Shown: one piece after another, positions 1 to 8,743 of the stretch
Layout of the letters: each line of letters starts with the position of its first letter
Numbering within the stretch: the first letter of the stretch is position 1
NCBI GenBank assembly: GCA_003167365.1
Contig: PMTM01000016.1
Span: 1 to 61,779 of the forward strand
DNA length: 61,779 bases
Source of the DNA: Spartobacteria bacterium
Lineage (GTDB): Bacteria; Verrucomicrobiota; Verrucomicrobiia; Chthoniobacterales; UBA10450
Reading direction: 5' to 3'
Translations under genes and position numbers: made by a program
The notes under the pieces: generated by a model
Database searches by the model: none
Seen by the model: only the letters and a program-made list of their open reading frames with translations
Told to the model about the DNA's origin: nothing

Positions 1-70
1 GGTGTAGAGGCGCTCGCCGCGGCGAGCGCAGTTCCTGAAAATTGCGGCTGGGGACAGCATCCTCTACACC
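1..70. repeat. Nested palindromic intergenic element
   Basis: Bases 1-10 and 61-70 are perfect inverted copies, and bases 10-29 form a second perfect palindrome with 10-base arms. It lies just beyond the 3' end of the ABC permease gene. It could be a REP-like repeat or act as a transcription terminator; no T-run is visible. The left edge may continue outside the window. Confidence 0.6.
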
Positions 71-76
71 GAAACA

Positions 77-2668
77 CTATTCTGTCCGCAGTGCTTGCAT
101 CGGATTGATGCGTGTGGCGCGGCGGGCCGGGAGCCAGGTCGCGATGAGCGCCGCGGCGGCGAGCAACAGCGGCGCGGTCGTGAACGCAATCGGATCGAGC
201 GCGCCAACTTCGTAGAGCATTCCGCTCAGAATCTTTCCGGTCCCGGCGGCGAGCAGCAATCCGATCGCGACGCCACTGAACAACATGATCGAGCCTTCGC
301 GCATGATCATGCGCAACACCATCCCGGGTTGCGCGCCGAGCGCCATGCGGATGCCGATCTCACGAGTGCGTCGCGCGACCGAATACGCTTTCACGCCATA
401 CAAACCAACCACGGCTAGACAGAGAGCGAGTCCGCCAAAGACCGAGAACAACGCCGCGCCCGCGCGCACGATCCAGAGTTCGAAGTTGCTCTCGAGATGT
501 TGCGCGAAAGTTTTAAGGGAAAGAATTGGGATCGCAGCATCGACGTCCCGTACCGTGCGCCGCAGCAAATCGGCGGTGGCGGCTTCCCGGCCGGCCGGGA
601 GCGACGCGAATCTCACAAAAAAGGAAATGTTGCTTTGAAATCCGCGCCCGAACGGCACATAGATCGCGCCGCTCGGATCCTTTTCGAAGAGCGCATGGCG
701 CGTCGCGGGCACGATCCCGACAATCTCAATCGTTTCGCCCGGTTTGATTTCACCGCTCAGGTCTTCATTCATTCCGAAACTTCCGCTGCCGCTGCCTTTC
801 GCGCGCGGCGCCTTGTCACTGGCAAACTGAATGCGTTGCCCAAGTGCGTCGCCTTCCGGCCAAAGCTTCTTCGCCAGCACGTCGTCGATAATCGCGACCG
901 CCGGACCGCTGGATTGCGTCGCTTCCGTTTCCGTGAATGCGCGACCGCGCAAGATCGTTAATCCAACCGTCTTGAAGTAATCGGCGCCGATGCTATCCCA
1001 AGACGCCTTGAAGGCGAGACCTTCCGCGGCTGTCGCGGGCTTCGCATCAGGCGCCAGTTGCAGACCCGCGCGCTGGATGTTCTTGTCCAGCGAAATCATG
1101 CCGAACGGGACCGTCGCGGAAACGCTCGCGCGCTCGACTCCCGGCAACGCGGCGAGGCGCTCGTCCAGTTTTTGATAGAGTTCCTGCGCGTGCTTCGGAT
1201 CGTAACCGGCCAGGCTTGCGTCAACTTCAAGAAGGAAACTTGCGCCGGGCTTAAGGCCCGTCTCCACGGAAGCAGCCTTGTTCGCGCCGCGAATGAAAAG
1301 CGCAGCCGCGGTCAGCAGCGCGAGCGAAAACGCGATTTGAATAACCACGAGCGGATTGCGCGGCAGAAATTTCCACCGGCGGCGGATCACATCTTCGCCC
1401 GCTTGTTCCTTCAAATCCGCCACTACCGCGCTCCGTGAAAGTTTGAGCGCGGGCCCGAGCGCGAAGCCGAGCGTGCCGATCAGGCAAAAGCCGAAGGTGG
1501 CGGCAAGAATCGAAAGATTCGGTCCGCCCATCCAGACGATATCGATCGGGAGCATTTTGCCGAGCGACGCGATAAGAAGATCGGACGACCAGAGCCCGAG
1601 CAGAAGTCCGAACGCCCCCCCGAGCAGCGCAAGCACGAGACCCTCGGTGAGAAGCTGACGCACAATGCGCGAGCGACTGCCGCCGAGCGCGAGCCGAATC
1701 GCGATCTCTTTGCGGCGGGCGGTGCCGCGCGCGAGCAACATGTTGGCGAGATTAAGACATGCCACCACTAACACCACGATGGCCATGCCGAGAAGTAGCG
1801 GCGCGATCTTGTCCAATCCTCCTTCGCCCTGCGGACTGGTGCTGGTGGAAGAACGCGAGACCGGTGTCGCCATGAAGGTCTGATCTTTTTGCTCGACCGG
1901 AAATGCTTTCTCTAAATTTGCCGCCAACCCTTCGAGCTGCGGCTTGGCCGCGGCTGCGGTCATGCCCGGTTTGAGCCGGCCCACGATCAACAACTGGTTT
2001 CCGGCGCGATCGCCCAGCGCGGTTCTGTTTTCGGAGGCGAAATCGTTTGCCACCTGATCGTAAACGCCGAGTGGCAGCCACACTTCCGCGGAGATAATTT
2101 GCATCATTCCGGTGAACCCGCGCGGCATGATTCCGACGATGGTGAAGGGACGACCGTTGATCAGTAATTGCGAGCCAAGCAAATTGGAATCGAGATGATG
2201 TTTCTTCCAGTAACCGTAACTAACGATGACTACCTGCGCGCCGCGCCCGGGCGTTTCCTCTTCCGGCAGGAACGCACGTCCATGCATAGGCGGAACGCCG
2301 AGCACCGAGAAATAATTCGAACTGACTGTGGCGGCGAAGGCACGACGGGTGTCGCCTTTCTGGCCGAGGCCGACCAGCGCGAGATTGTAAGCCATCGTGT
2401 CGGTGAAGACGGTGTTCTGCTCGCGGATATCGCGATAAGTCGGATAAGAAAATCCGCGAAAAGTTTTCGGGTTCTTCTTGTCTTGCGAAAAGACCTGCAC
2501 CACTTCGTGCGGCTGCGCATAACTCGGCGGCGCATATAGCATGGTGTGCACCAAACTGAAGACGGCGGTATTCGCGCCAATCCCGAGCCCCAGCACAATC
2601 ACCGCCGCAATGGTAAATCCCGGCGCCTTGAACAACTGCCGGACCGCAAACTTAAAGTCTTGAATCAT
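77..2668 (-). CDS. MacB/FtsX-like ABC transporter permease (ADOP family)
   Basis: An 863-residue inner-membrane permease of the duplicated orphan permease type. The N-terminus (FKFAVRQLFKAPGFTIAAVI) is the family hallmark, followed by a periplasmic MacB core domain (about residues 40-240), an FtsX domain with three helices (about 285-410), a second periplasmic domain (about 440-700) and a second FtsX domain that ends with the typical RRATRINPMQALR. Such proteins normally work with a separate ATPase, and none is adjacent here. Substrates of this family are mostly unknown; macrolide, peptide or lipoprotein export are the usual guesses. The start is supported by a GGAGG about eight bases upstream of the ATG. 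It appears monocistronic and intact. Confidence 0.9.
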   Translation of the reverse strand: MIQDFKFAVRQLFKAPGFTIAAVIVLGLGIGANTAVFSLVHTMLYAPPSYAQPHEVVQVFSQDKKNPKTFRGFSYPTYRDIREQNTVFTDTMAYNLALVGLGQKGDTRRAFAATVSSNYFSVLGVPPMHGRAFLPEEETPGRGAQVVIVSYGYWKKHHLDSNLLGSQLLINGRPFTIVGIMPRGFTGMMQIISAEVWLPLGVYDQVANDFASENRTALGDRAGNQLLIVGRLKPGMTAAAAKPQLEGLAANLEKAFPVEQKDQTFMATPVSRSSTSTSPQGEGGLDKIAPLLLGMAIVVLVVACLNLANMLLARGTARRKEIAIRLALGGSRSRIVRQLLTEGLVLALLGGAFGLLLGLWSSDLLIASLGKMLPIDIVWMGGPNLSILAATFGFCLIGTLGFALGPALKLSRSAVVADLKEQAGEDVIRRRWKFLPRNPLVVIQIAFSLALLTAAALFIRGANKAASVETGLKPGASFLLEVDASLAGYDPKHAQELYQKLDERLAALPGVERASVSATVPFGMISLDKNIQRAGLQLAPDAKPATAAEGLAFKASWDSIGADYFKTVGLTILRGRAFTETEATQSSGPAVAIIDDVLAKKLWPEGDALGQRIQFASDKAPRAKGSGSGSFGMNEDLSGEIKPGETIEIVGIVPATRHALFEKDPSGAIYVPFGRGFQSNISFFVRFASLPAGREAATADLLRRTVRDVDAAIPILSLKTFAQHLESNFELWIVRAGAALFSVFGGLALCLAVVGLYGVKAYSVARRTREIGIRMALGAQPGMVLRMIMREGSIMLFSGVAIGLLLAAGTGKILSGMLYEVGALDPIAFTTAPLLLAAAALIATWLPARRATRINPMQALRTE

Positions 2669-2853
2669 CGAAGTATCCTCCGCTGCATTTCCTGTGAGAT
2701 GCGGGAAGGAGAAGACTTGGATTCAAATTTGTATTCCGAAACTATTGAAAACGTGAATCTGGTACATTGGGCGCTTCGCGGACGAACGACACTCCGTCGC
2801 GTTCAAACCGGATGTCTTTGATTGTGCGAATTGAAATCTGCGCGTGGTTCGGA

Positions 2854-2896
2854 CAATTGCTTTTATCAATTGAAGCTATAGATTGTCTCAATTGAG
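2854..2896. promoter_or_regulatory. Probable autoregulatory operator/promoter of the Xre-RES pair
   Basis: Three CAATTG palindromes lie at 2854-2859, 2867-2872 and 2889-2894; the last is part of the 10-base palindrome CTCAATTGAG. A TATAGA (2877-2882) between them could be the -10 box. Repeated palindromes immediately upstream of an antitoxin gene suggest an operator bound by the antitoxin. This is inference from position and symmetry only. Confidence 0.5.
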
Positions 2897-2902
2897 AAGA
2901 TT

Positions 2903-3310
2903 ATGGCAACAGCAACTTTGAAACGGTCGCAGGCAATTGCGACGGTTCATCAACAGATCGGGCGAATTCATGCAGGGTTGAATTTTAGCGCAGTTGTAAC
3001 TCTGCAAAAGGCACTAGATGTGCCGATGGAGAAGCTGGCCAGCGTGCTTGGGATGTCGCGGGCGACTCTGCATCGGCGGAAGCTTCAGGGGAAGATCGAT
3101 AAGGAAGAGTCGGAGAAATTGGTGCGGTATCAGCGGTTGTTGAAAAAGGCGGAGGACGTTTTCGGTGACGCGGATAGCGCGCGGGAATGGTTGACACATT
3201 CGCAGCCTGGACTGGGCAAGGCGGTGCCGATTGAGTTTGCCAAGAGTGAGATTGGCGCGCGCGAGGTGGAAAATCTTCTCGGCCGCATCGAGTTCGGCGT
3301 TTACTCCTGA
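2903..3310 (+). CDS. Xre/MbcA/ParS-type antitoxin (DUF2384)
   Basis: A 135-residue DNA-binding antitoxin. The middle (about residues 30-65) carries a helix-turn-helix-like segment with LASVLGMSRATLHRR. The C-terminal half is the DUF2384 toxin-binding region, with a typical EDVFGDADSAREWL stretch and the pattern around KAVPIEFAKSEIGAREVENLLGR. It should neutralise the RES toxin encoded immediately downstream and repress the operon through the palindromes just upstream. Its TGA stop overlaps the ATG of the toxin by one base, indicating translational coupling. Length and gene order match known Xre-RES pairs. It appears intact. Confidence 0.92.
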   Translation: MATATLKRSQAIATVHQQIGRIHAGLNFSAVVTLQKALDVPMEKLASVLGMSRATLHRRKLQGKIDKEESEKLVRYQRLLKKAEDVFGDADSAREWLTHSQPGLGKAVPIEFAKSEIGAREVENLLGRIEFGVYS

Positions 3311-3774
3311 TGGCCGAAGTCGTCGGCTGGCGCATCGTTAAAGAGAAACACGCTAAAGCTGCTTTCTCCGGCGAAGGCGCGCGTATTTACGAAGGACGCT
3401 GGAACTCGACCGGCGTGCCGATGGTTTATTGCAGCGAACATCTCTCGCTCGCCGCGCTGGAAATTCTCGCGCATATCCAGCCGGTCACGATCCGGGACAA
3501 ATTTCGTGTTTTTCGCGTGAGCTGGGACGAGACGCTGATGACAATGGTCGATCTGAAAAAATTGCCGAAGGGCTGGAACCATCAGCCGCCGAGCGCGGCG
3601 TCGAAGAATGTGGGCGACGAATGGATCAAATCCGGACGATCGGCCGTGTTGGCGTTGCCGAGCGTGCTTGTTCCGCAAGAACGGACGTTTCTGCTCAATC
3701 CAAAGCATCGCGATTTCGCGAAGATCAAAATCAAAGACACCGGCAATTTCGTTCTCGATCCGCGATTGCATTAG
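3310..3774 (+). CDS. RES-domain toxin of an Xre-RES toxin-antitoxin pair
   Basis: A 154-residue RES-family protein named for conserved Arg, Glu and Ser. The RES pattern is visible in GWRIV, then ARIYEGRWNSTG, then MVYCSEHLSLAALE. Characterised members degrade NAD+ or ADP-ribosylate PRPP synthetase, arresting growth until the antitoxin recovers. The fold resembles ADP-ribosyltransferases. The gene starts inside the stop codon of the antitoxin gene, so the pair is one operon. All expected segments are present, so the toxin is probably functional. Which of the two known activities it has cannot be read from sequence. Confidence 0.92.
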   Translation: MAEVVGWRIVKEKHAKAAFSGEGARIYEGRWNSTGVPMVYCSEHLSLAALEILAHIQPVTIRDKFRVFRVSWDETLMTMVDLKKLPKGWNHQPPSAASKNVGDEWIKSGRSAVLALPSVLVPQERTFLLNPKHRDFAKIKIKDTGNFVLDPRLH

Positions 3775-3894
3775 CGATGTTCGTTTTCGCCGGCTTTCCG
3801 AGTTGCTGACGCGTCACAGGGGCGTGGCGACACCAGAGACGCAAGATAGTTGATGGTTGATTGCTGGTGGTTGATTGAAAGGCAAAGGAAAAAG

Positions 3895-3945
3895 AAGTTT
3901 ATATCAAATCTGTGTTCCATCTGTGTCAATCTGCGGCCTGAGATC
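3895..3945. repeat. Short ATCTGTG direct repeats upstream of the antiporter gene
   Basis: The leader of the antiporter gene contains ATCTGTG or a one-base variant three times at spacings of roughly ten bases. The surrounding 3775-3952 stretch holds no convincing gene. Similar short tandem motifs occur in other gaps of this window, so it is probably repeat debris rather than a regulatory element. Confidence 0.4.
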
Positions 3946-3952
3946 CTCAACG

Positions 3953-5236
3953 ATGATTGTCGCGTTAATCGCTCCCACGGCAGAACCGAACTGGCTGATC
4001 ATGCTGCCGTTCGCGATTCTTCTGCTCTCGATCGCGTTCGCGCCGCTCATCCTGCAACACCATTGGGAACGTCATTATCACAGGCTCTGCATTGTTCTCG
4101 CGGGAATCGTTTGCGGCTATTACGTGTTCGCGATTGACGCCGCCGGGCGCGTTCTGCACGCGGGCCGGGATTACTCGAGCTTCATGGTCGTGGTCGGTTC
4201 CTTTTTTGTTGTAGCCGGCGGAATTCATCTCCGCGCCCGAGGTGTGGCCCGCCCCGCGGACAATGCGCTGTTCCTTCTTGCTGGAGCGCTTCTGGCCAAC
4301 CTCATCGGAACGATCGGCGCTTCGATGCTGCTCATTCGCCCCTGGATCGGAATGAACAAGTCGCGCTTTACCGGTATGCACCTGGCATTTTTTATTTTTA
4401 TCGTGAGCAACGTCGGCGGCGCGCTTCTGCCGGTGGGGCCGCCGCTCTTTCTCGGATTCCTGAAAGGCGTGCCGTTTTGGTGGACGCTGCAACACTGTTG
4501 GTTGGAGTGGTCGACGACTCTGGGATTTCTCCTGATCGTATTTTATTTTGCCGACCGAATAAATTTCCGCGCGGCTGGCAATTCCGTTCCCGAGACGGAG
4601 GCGACCTCGACACATTGGGGCTGCGACGGAACACAGAACTTTGTCTTTCTGGCCATACTTCTGGCTGCGCTCATTTTCGCTCCGGGAGGCTGGCGTGAAG
4701 CAATCATGATCGCGGCAGCGCTCGTTTCTTATCTGCGCACACACGAACGCATCCACCAAGCCAACAACTTCAGCTTTGCGCCGATCAAAGAGGTCGGCTG
4801 GCTCTTCCTCGGCATTTTCGGAACGATGATCCCGGTCCTCGATTACATGGAATTGCACGCCGCGAATCTCGGATTGCGCACGGATTTCCAATTCTATTGG
4901 GCGACGGGCGTGCTTTCAGGACTGCTCGATAACGCGCCGACGTATTTGGCGTTTCTCGCGGGCGCGCTCGGCCTTCGCGATCTCAACATCGACAACGCGC
5001 AGGACATTTCCACGTTCATTGCCCAACACGGCGGGACGTTGGCCGCGATCTCTCTGGGCGCGACTTGTTTCGGCGCGCTCACTTACATCGGGAACGGCCC
5101 GAATCTTCTGGTGAAAACAATCGCCGAGCATGCGCGCGTGCCGGTGCCGAGCTTCTTCAGCTACATCTGCAAATTCGCGGTGCCCGTGCTGCTACCGATC
5201 TTCGCATTAGTGTCGATCTTGTTTTTTTGGCGCTAG
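3953..5236 (+). CDS. Sodium:proton antiporter / citrate-transporter-like membrane protein
   Basis: A polytopic inner-membrane protein of about 427 residues from the ion-transporter superfamily (CitMHS_2-like, usually annotated as sodium:proton antiporter). The segment NVGGALLPVGPPLFLGFLKG and the later SGLLDNAPTYLAFLA plus IGNGPNLLVK are the two inverted hairpin-type signature regions of this superfamily, with many hydrophobic helices between. The reading frame is open further upstream, but that part is repeat-like. The ATG at 3953 (MIVALIAPTAEPNW) gives the normal N-terminus ahead of the first helix. Ion and substrate specificity are not determinable here. Confidence 0.8.
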   Translation: MIVALIAPTAEPNWLIMLPFAILLLSIAFAPLILQHHWERHYHRLCIVLAGIVCGYYVFAIDAAGRVLHAGRDYSSFMVVVGSFFVVAGGIHLRARGVARPADNALFLLAGALLANLIGTIGASMLLIRPWIGMNKSRFTGMHLAFFIFIVSNVGGALLPVGPPLFLGFLKGVPFWWTLQHCWLEWSTTLGFLLIVFYFADRINFRAAGNSVPETEATSTHWGCDGTQNFVFLAILLAALIFAPGGWREAIMIAAALVSYLRTHERIHQANNFSFAPIKEVGWLFLGIFGTMIPVLDYMELHAANLGLRTDFQFYWATGVLSGLLDNAPTYLAFLAGALGLRDLNIDNAQDISTFIAQHGGTLAAISLGATCFGALTYIGNGPNLLVKTIAEHARVPVPSFFSYICKFAVPVLLPIFALVSILFFWR

Positions 5237-5352
5237 CGCAATCCGATATCGCGCGTCGTCCGGACGCGCTCCACACGCATGGCTACACGAAGCAAAGAGG
5301 AGCATCGCTAAGTTTGATTGTCTGAGTCATTTTCTTAATTCAATCTCGCGGC

Positions 5353-5612
5353 ATGGCTGATACACAGACACCCCTGCCGCCGCTGCCGAAATCACAACCG
5401 TCGTTTGGCAAACGGCATAGCACCATGATCAAATTGCTCGGAGTCGGCGCGCTCGTGCTGATTTTATTGATCCCGCTGGCCATGATTACAGCATCACCTT
5501 GCGGCAACAGGACTATGCGCTACTCATGGGCGCGATCGCCCTATTTATCGTGCTGGCAGTTGTTATGTATGTAACGCGTAAAGTCGATTGGTATGCGCGG
5601 GACGCGAGCTAA
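5353..5612 (+). pseudogene. creD: creD remnant with large internal deletion
   Basis: The first 46 or so codons match the N-terminus of the CreD inner-membrane protein (HSTMIKLLGVGALVLILLIPLAMI). The sequence then jumps, in another reading frame from about 5490, to the typical CreD C-terminus (DYALLMGAIALFIVLAVVMY, then VTRKVDWYARD) with a stop at 5610-5612. CreD is normally about 450 residues, so most of the gene has been deleted and the two ends fused out of frame near 5485-5492. The truncated 73-residue frame would give a single membrane helix and is unlikely to function. Confidence 0.85.
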
Positions 5613-5677
5613 GATTTTTTCGTTTCGGCCGAACGAATATTGTTGACTATTTTCCTGATTTTTGAGGCATTAGAGCA

Positions 5678-6271
5678 GTGAGAAAAATATTCACGCTTAG
5701 CCTTAGTGTGCTTTGGGTCGCCGTGCTGGCTGCTCGGGCGGATATTATTCCCTCGTTCGCCGGAGTTACCCCTTCCGGCGGGAATACGGTCTGGGCCTAC
5801 ACGATCGACATTACTTCCGGGCAAAACGTCACGACGGGCGATTTTTTCACCATTTACGATTTCGGTCCGTTTATCGCTGGAACAGCCGTCCAGCCGAGCG
5901 GGTGGACGCTTAGCTCGTCCCTCGTTGGAGTTACGCCGTCACAAACGCTCCCCACGGATGATCCGACACTCTTGAATCTAACCTGGACCTATAGCGGTCC
6001 GACCATCGTCGGCGTAGGTCTCGGGCCATTTGAAGTGACCATTGCCGGAGTTACGCCGTCACCGGTCCCAATCCGCACTTCTCATTTTGCCGCCGAAGCC
6101 ACGCAGATTAACAGTGGTGATAAGGTCGACAATGTGGGACAAATTTCGGTGCCGGTTCTCGGAACGACGGTGCCGGAGGCGTCGACCTTCTCGCTGTTGG
6201 TTAGTGCGAGCGGCCTAATGGCAGTTTGCTGGTTAGTCTCGCGTCTCCGCAAACGTCAACTGCGAGGGTAG
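5678..6271 (+). CDS. PEP-CTERM sorting-domain secreted protein
   Basis: A 197-residue exported protein with a GTG start, an N-terminal signal peptide (about residues 1-21, cut after ARA) and a C-terminal PEP-CTERM signal. The signal consists of VPEAST, a hydrophobic helix, then basic RLRKR at the end. Such proteins are processed by exosortase and are usually linked to exopolysaccharide or biofilm matrix. The mature part is beta-rich and contains the pentapeptide GVTPS three times, encoded by near-identical GGAGTTACGCCGTC-type sequence. No exosortase is seen in this window. Its substrate or binding partner is unknown. Confidence 0.85.
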   Translation: MRKIFTLSLSVLWVAVLAARADIIPSFAGVTPSGGNTVWAYTIDITSGQNVTTGDFFTIYDFGPFIAGTAVQPSGWTLSSSLVGVTPSQTLPTDDPTLLNLTWTYSGPTIVGVGLGPFEVTIAGVTPSPVPIRTSHFAAEATQINSGDKVDNVGQISVPVLGTTVPEASTFSLLVSASGLMAVCWLVSRLRKRQLRG

Positions 6272-6325
6272 TGCGAACCAAGAACGAGCCGCCGCTCGTG
6301 CGGTTAATGTCGGCCTGGCCGCAGT

Positions 6326-7541
6326 CTAAAACTTTATTGTAAGCTGAACGGCGGCCAAGTTCTTGCCGATTAGATAAACGGCATCCTCGCAGTTATAGCT
6401 GTGCTGCACTTTTGCTTGGATGTTATTGTTGAAGCGATAGCCGAGCGCGGCGTCAACCCGCCAGATGTCGTTGCCCCATTGCACTTGCTCATCATCGTCG
6501 GGGACTGTGCCGTAGAGTTGCTGGTTCCAGCGCAGCGCGCAAAAGAGTTGCGGAGTGATTTTGTATTTCGCCTCAACGTAATAGGCAAAAGTGTCGGCGT
6601 TCCCTACGTTGGGGACTTGAAAGCGCGTTTCGAAGAACTCCGCCCACAATTCAAAATGATGCCAGGCGAAGGAGACATCCTGAGCCAGGAGAAGCTCACG
6701 ATAATCGCCGATGCTATTACCAGGGGGGAGTGTGGGCGCGGCCACCGGGAGCAAATAGGGACCCGCGCTGGCGGAGACACCAACATTCCACATTTCATTT
6801 GGGTGAAAACCAAGGCGGCCGCTGAAAGTTGGATGATCGAAGCCGACTTGGGTAGCGTCCCATGATTCAGGTCTCGAGGAGAGAGACGAGTTTTTCATTT
6901 CCGCGGCGTAATCAAATTTGCCAAGCGCTCCCGTGATCGCGACGCCAGAGGCGTAACTCGGACCCCAGATGATGGGAGTGCGTAGATAATTATTGGAGTA
7001 ATCCGGGGTGGCGTATTCCCCGACGTGTCCCCAAGTGAGCAGATCATCGACCTCGTCCGGCGCCATGCTATCCGAAATGCCGGTGAGGTTCTCATAGGGA
7101 AGTGGGGCGGTGATGAAAGGATTTTCCCATGAGTAATGACGCGGCACCCAGTTGCCCACGACTGTGCCGAACTTTCCAATTTGAATATTGATCCTCGAAT
7201 CATCCAGTGGCGTGTAGCGCAGCAGATATTCGTCGAGCCGCACCTGCATGCCTTCGTCGGAGGGATCGAACCCGCGATCGGCGCGCGCCTGGACGAAGAG
7301 TTTAAGATGCGAGGTGAAGTTAGCGTCGAGAAAAAGAGTTAGACGCGGGTTAAAAAGAAAGTCGCGGTCCGACCGGACCGATCGCGATCTCGGCGCTGGG
7401 TTGATAGCGCTGGTTCAGGCCGCGATCCGCTGCCGGTTTGGACAGTTGAACCCGCCCTTCGATCGCCGCTTGAGAGTAGACCGTCCCGATTGTTGCGGCC
7501 AAGCCGAGACCAAGAATGAAATAGAAGGTTATTCGTCGCAT
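6326..7541 (-). pseudogene. Outer-membrane porin gene broken by a frameshift or fusion near 7350
   Basis: The downstream part (7380 to 6326) encodes a beta-barrel porin ending in aromatic LTIKF. The recognisable porin frame begins at DFLFNPRLTLFLD, but it has no usable start until an internal ATG at 7249, inside the barrel. A separate frame from 7541 encodes a signal peptide (MRRITFYFILGLGLAATIG) plus EGRVQLSKPAADRGLNQRYQ and stops at 7350. Moving one base forward near 7360 would join the two. Either this is one gene with a single-base frameshift, or a deletion fused the 5' end of another secreted-protein gene to the middle of the porin. Barrel content is certain; functional status is doubtful. 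Confidence 0.65.
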
Positions 7542-7620
7542 GCAACCCTCCCCAGAGAGCGAGAAGAGTGCCAGTGGGGACAGCGCTTTCCCCGCCGTTC
7601 AGATCTAAACAAACAAGGAA

Positions 7621-8142
7621 CTAGGCCGCCAGCAGAGGCCTGATTTCGGCGGGCGTCGCGATTCCGTGGAATTTCGGGTAAAGGAACCTCGCGACGGGGG
7701 CATTTTCCCGAGCGATTGCAATTGCCCGCGAAAGTCCGGCCTCGCGCAAAAACGTAAGCGAGCTTTCCAGCAGTCGCGTGCCGAAACCGCGATTGCGGTA
7801 TTCCATCAGGATACACGGACCGGGCGCGAGATTGTTTTCCGCGTCGGGATCGAACGAGAGTACGGTCGCGCCGATGATGCGAAGACCGTGCCGCAAGGCA
7901 AGGCAGGTGCTCGTTTGCGAATCGAACGCGCGGCCGAGCCAGAGGTCGATCTTGCGCTTCACTTCCTGCATAGCGGGATTCCACGCTGGATCCAAAATAA
8001 AAGAGGTGGTGACGACTTTTCGCAGCTCGGTCTCGTCTTCCTTCGCGATCGGCGCGATTTGATAGTGCTCTGGCATTTGCGGATCGAGCATCGGTAGATT
8101 GGTCAAATCCCAAGTAAAATGAACCCAGTTAAGCAGCCTCAT
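7621..8142 (-). CDS. GNAT-family N-acetyltransferase
   Basis: A 173-residue protein with a single GNAT fold. The acetyl-CoA pyrophosphate-binding loop is represented by YRNRGFGTRLLES (a Q/RxxGxG/A-type motif, about residues 113-125), preceded by the strand GPCILME and followed by a helix and ARENAPVARFLYPKFHG typical of motif B. It would transfer an acetyl group from acetyl-CoA to an amine. The substrate cannot be predicted. It stands alone between the porin remnant and the pilus ATPase cluster. It appears intact and cytoplasmic. Confidence 0.8.
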   Translation of the reverse strand: MRLLNWVHFTWDLTNLPMLDPQMPEHYQIAPIAKEDETELRKVVTTSFILDPAWNPAMQEVKRKIDLWLGRAFDSQTSTCLALRHGLRIIGATVLSFDPDAENNLAPGPCILMEYRNRGFGTRLLESSLTFLREAGLSRAIAIARENAPVARFLYPKFHGIATPAEIRPLLAA

Positions 8143-8265
8143 AAATGTCGGTTCCCCATTGGATGTCCGTGTGTGCGGAATATTTAACCCAATTGCGGGC
8201 CTTTGGTTCCTCCAAATCCAAAAATTATTGTCGCGCCGGCGCCGTGCGCCGCTTAACCGCTCGGA

Positions 8266-8736
8266 TTAGAGCGACTGAACGCTCTTCAGCATCTCGTGAA
8301 AAGAGTGATAAAGCTCGCGATGCTGGGTGGTGCCGCGCCGCAGGACCGGTTTGAAGTTGGCCAGGTCTGCGATGTTGATGATTTGATCGACACTCTGCAC
8401 GAACGCGCTCATGGCGTCGTTCGTCGCAAAACGATGGCTGAGCAGAACAACGAAATGTTCGCGCCGCTGCCCGCCCGGGCGTTTGATCATTTCGCACAGG
8501 ATCGGATTCGACTGGAGAGTGGAGCCTTTGAAGTTCTCGTAAATCACGATCACGTCGTAGCTGTAGGTCTTGAGCTTGAGCAGCACGTCTTCCTCAAACA
8601 AACCGAGGTGCACCTTGTAGGTCATGTCGATGAGCTGCGGCACGATGATCTTTTGATATTGCTGATGATCGACGCAAACGAGCGCGGTGTTGTCGCCGAG
8701 ATCGAAAAACGTTGAGTCGTGTTGTTCCTGTTCCAT
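8266..8736 (-). CDS. Receiver-like protein linked to PilT ATPases
   Basis: A 156-residue protein with alternating beta strands and helices resembling a response-regulator receiver (TALVCVDH near residue 18, DVIVIYENF near 60, HFVVLLSHRF near 94). The usual phosphoacceptor aspartate context is not convincing, as the position reads IYENF. It follows the PilT-type gene with a gap of only seven bases and is probably translated with it. The context suggests a regulator or adaptor of twitching pili. Function is inferred from neighbours and fold resemblance only. Confidence 0.6.
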   Translation of the reverse strand: MEQEQHDSTFFDLGDNTALVCVDHQQYQKIIVPQLIDMTYKVHLGLFEEDVLLKLKTYSYDVIVIYENFKGSTLQSNPILCEMIKRPGGQRREHFVVLLSHRFATNDAMSAFVQSVDQIINIADLANFKPVLRRGTTQHRELYHSFHEMLKSVQSL

Positions 8737-8743
8737 GTCGATT

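Noticed and set aside
3965-4891. A 308-codon minus-strand frame across the antiporter gene
   Set aside because: Antisense to a clear membrane protein with transporter signatures; low-complexity Arg/Glu-rich translation without family marks.
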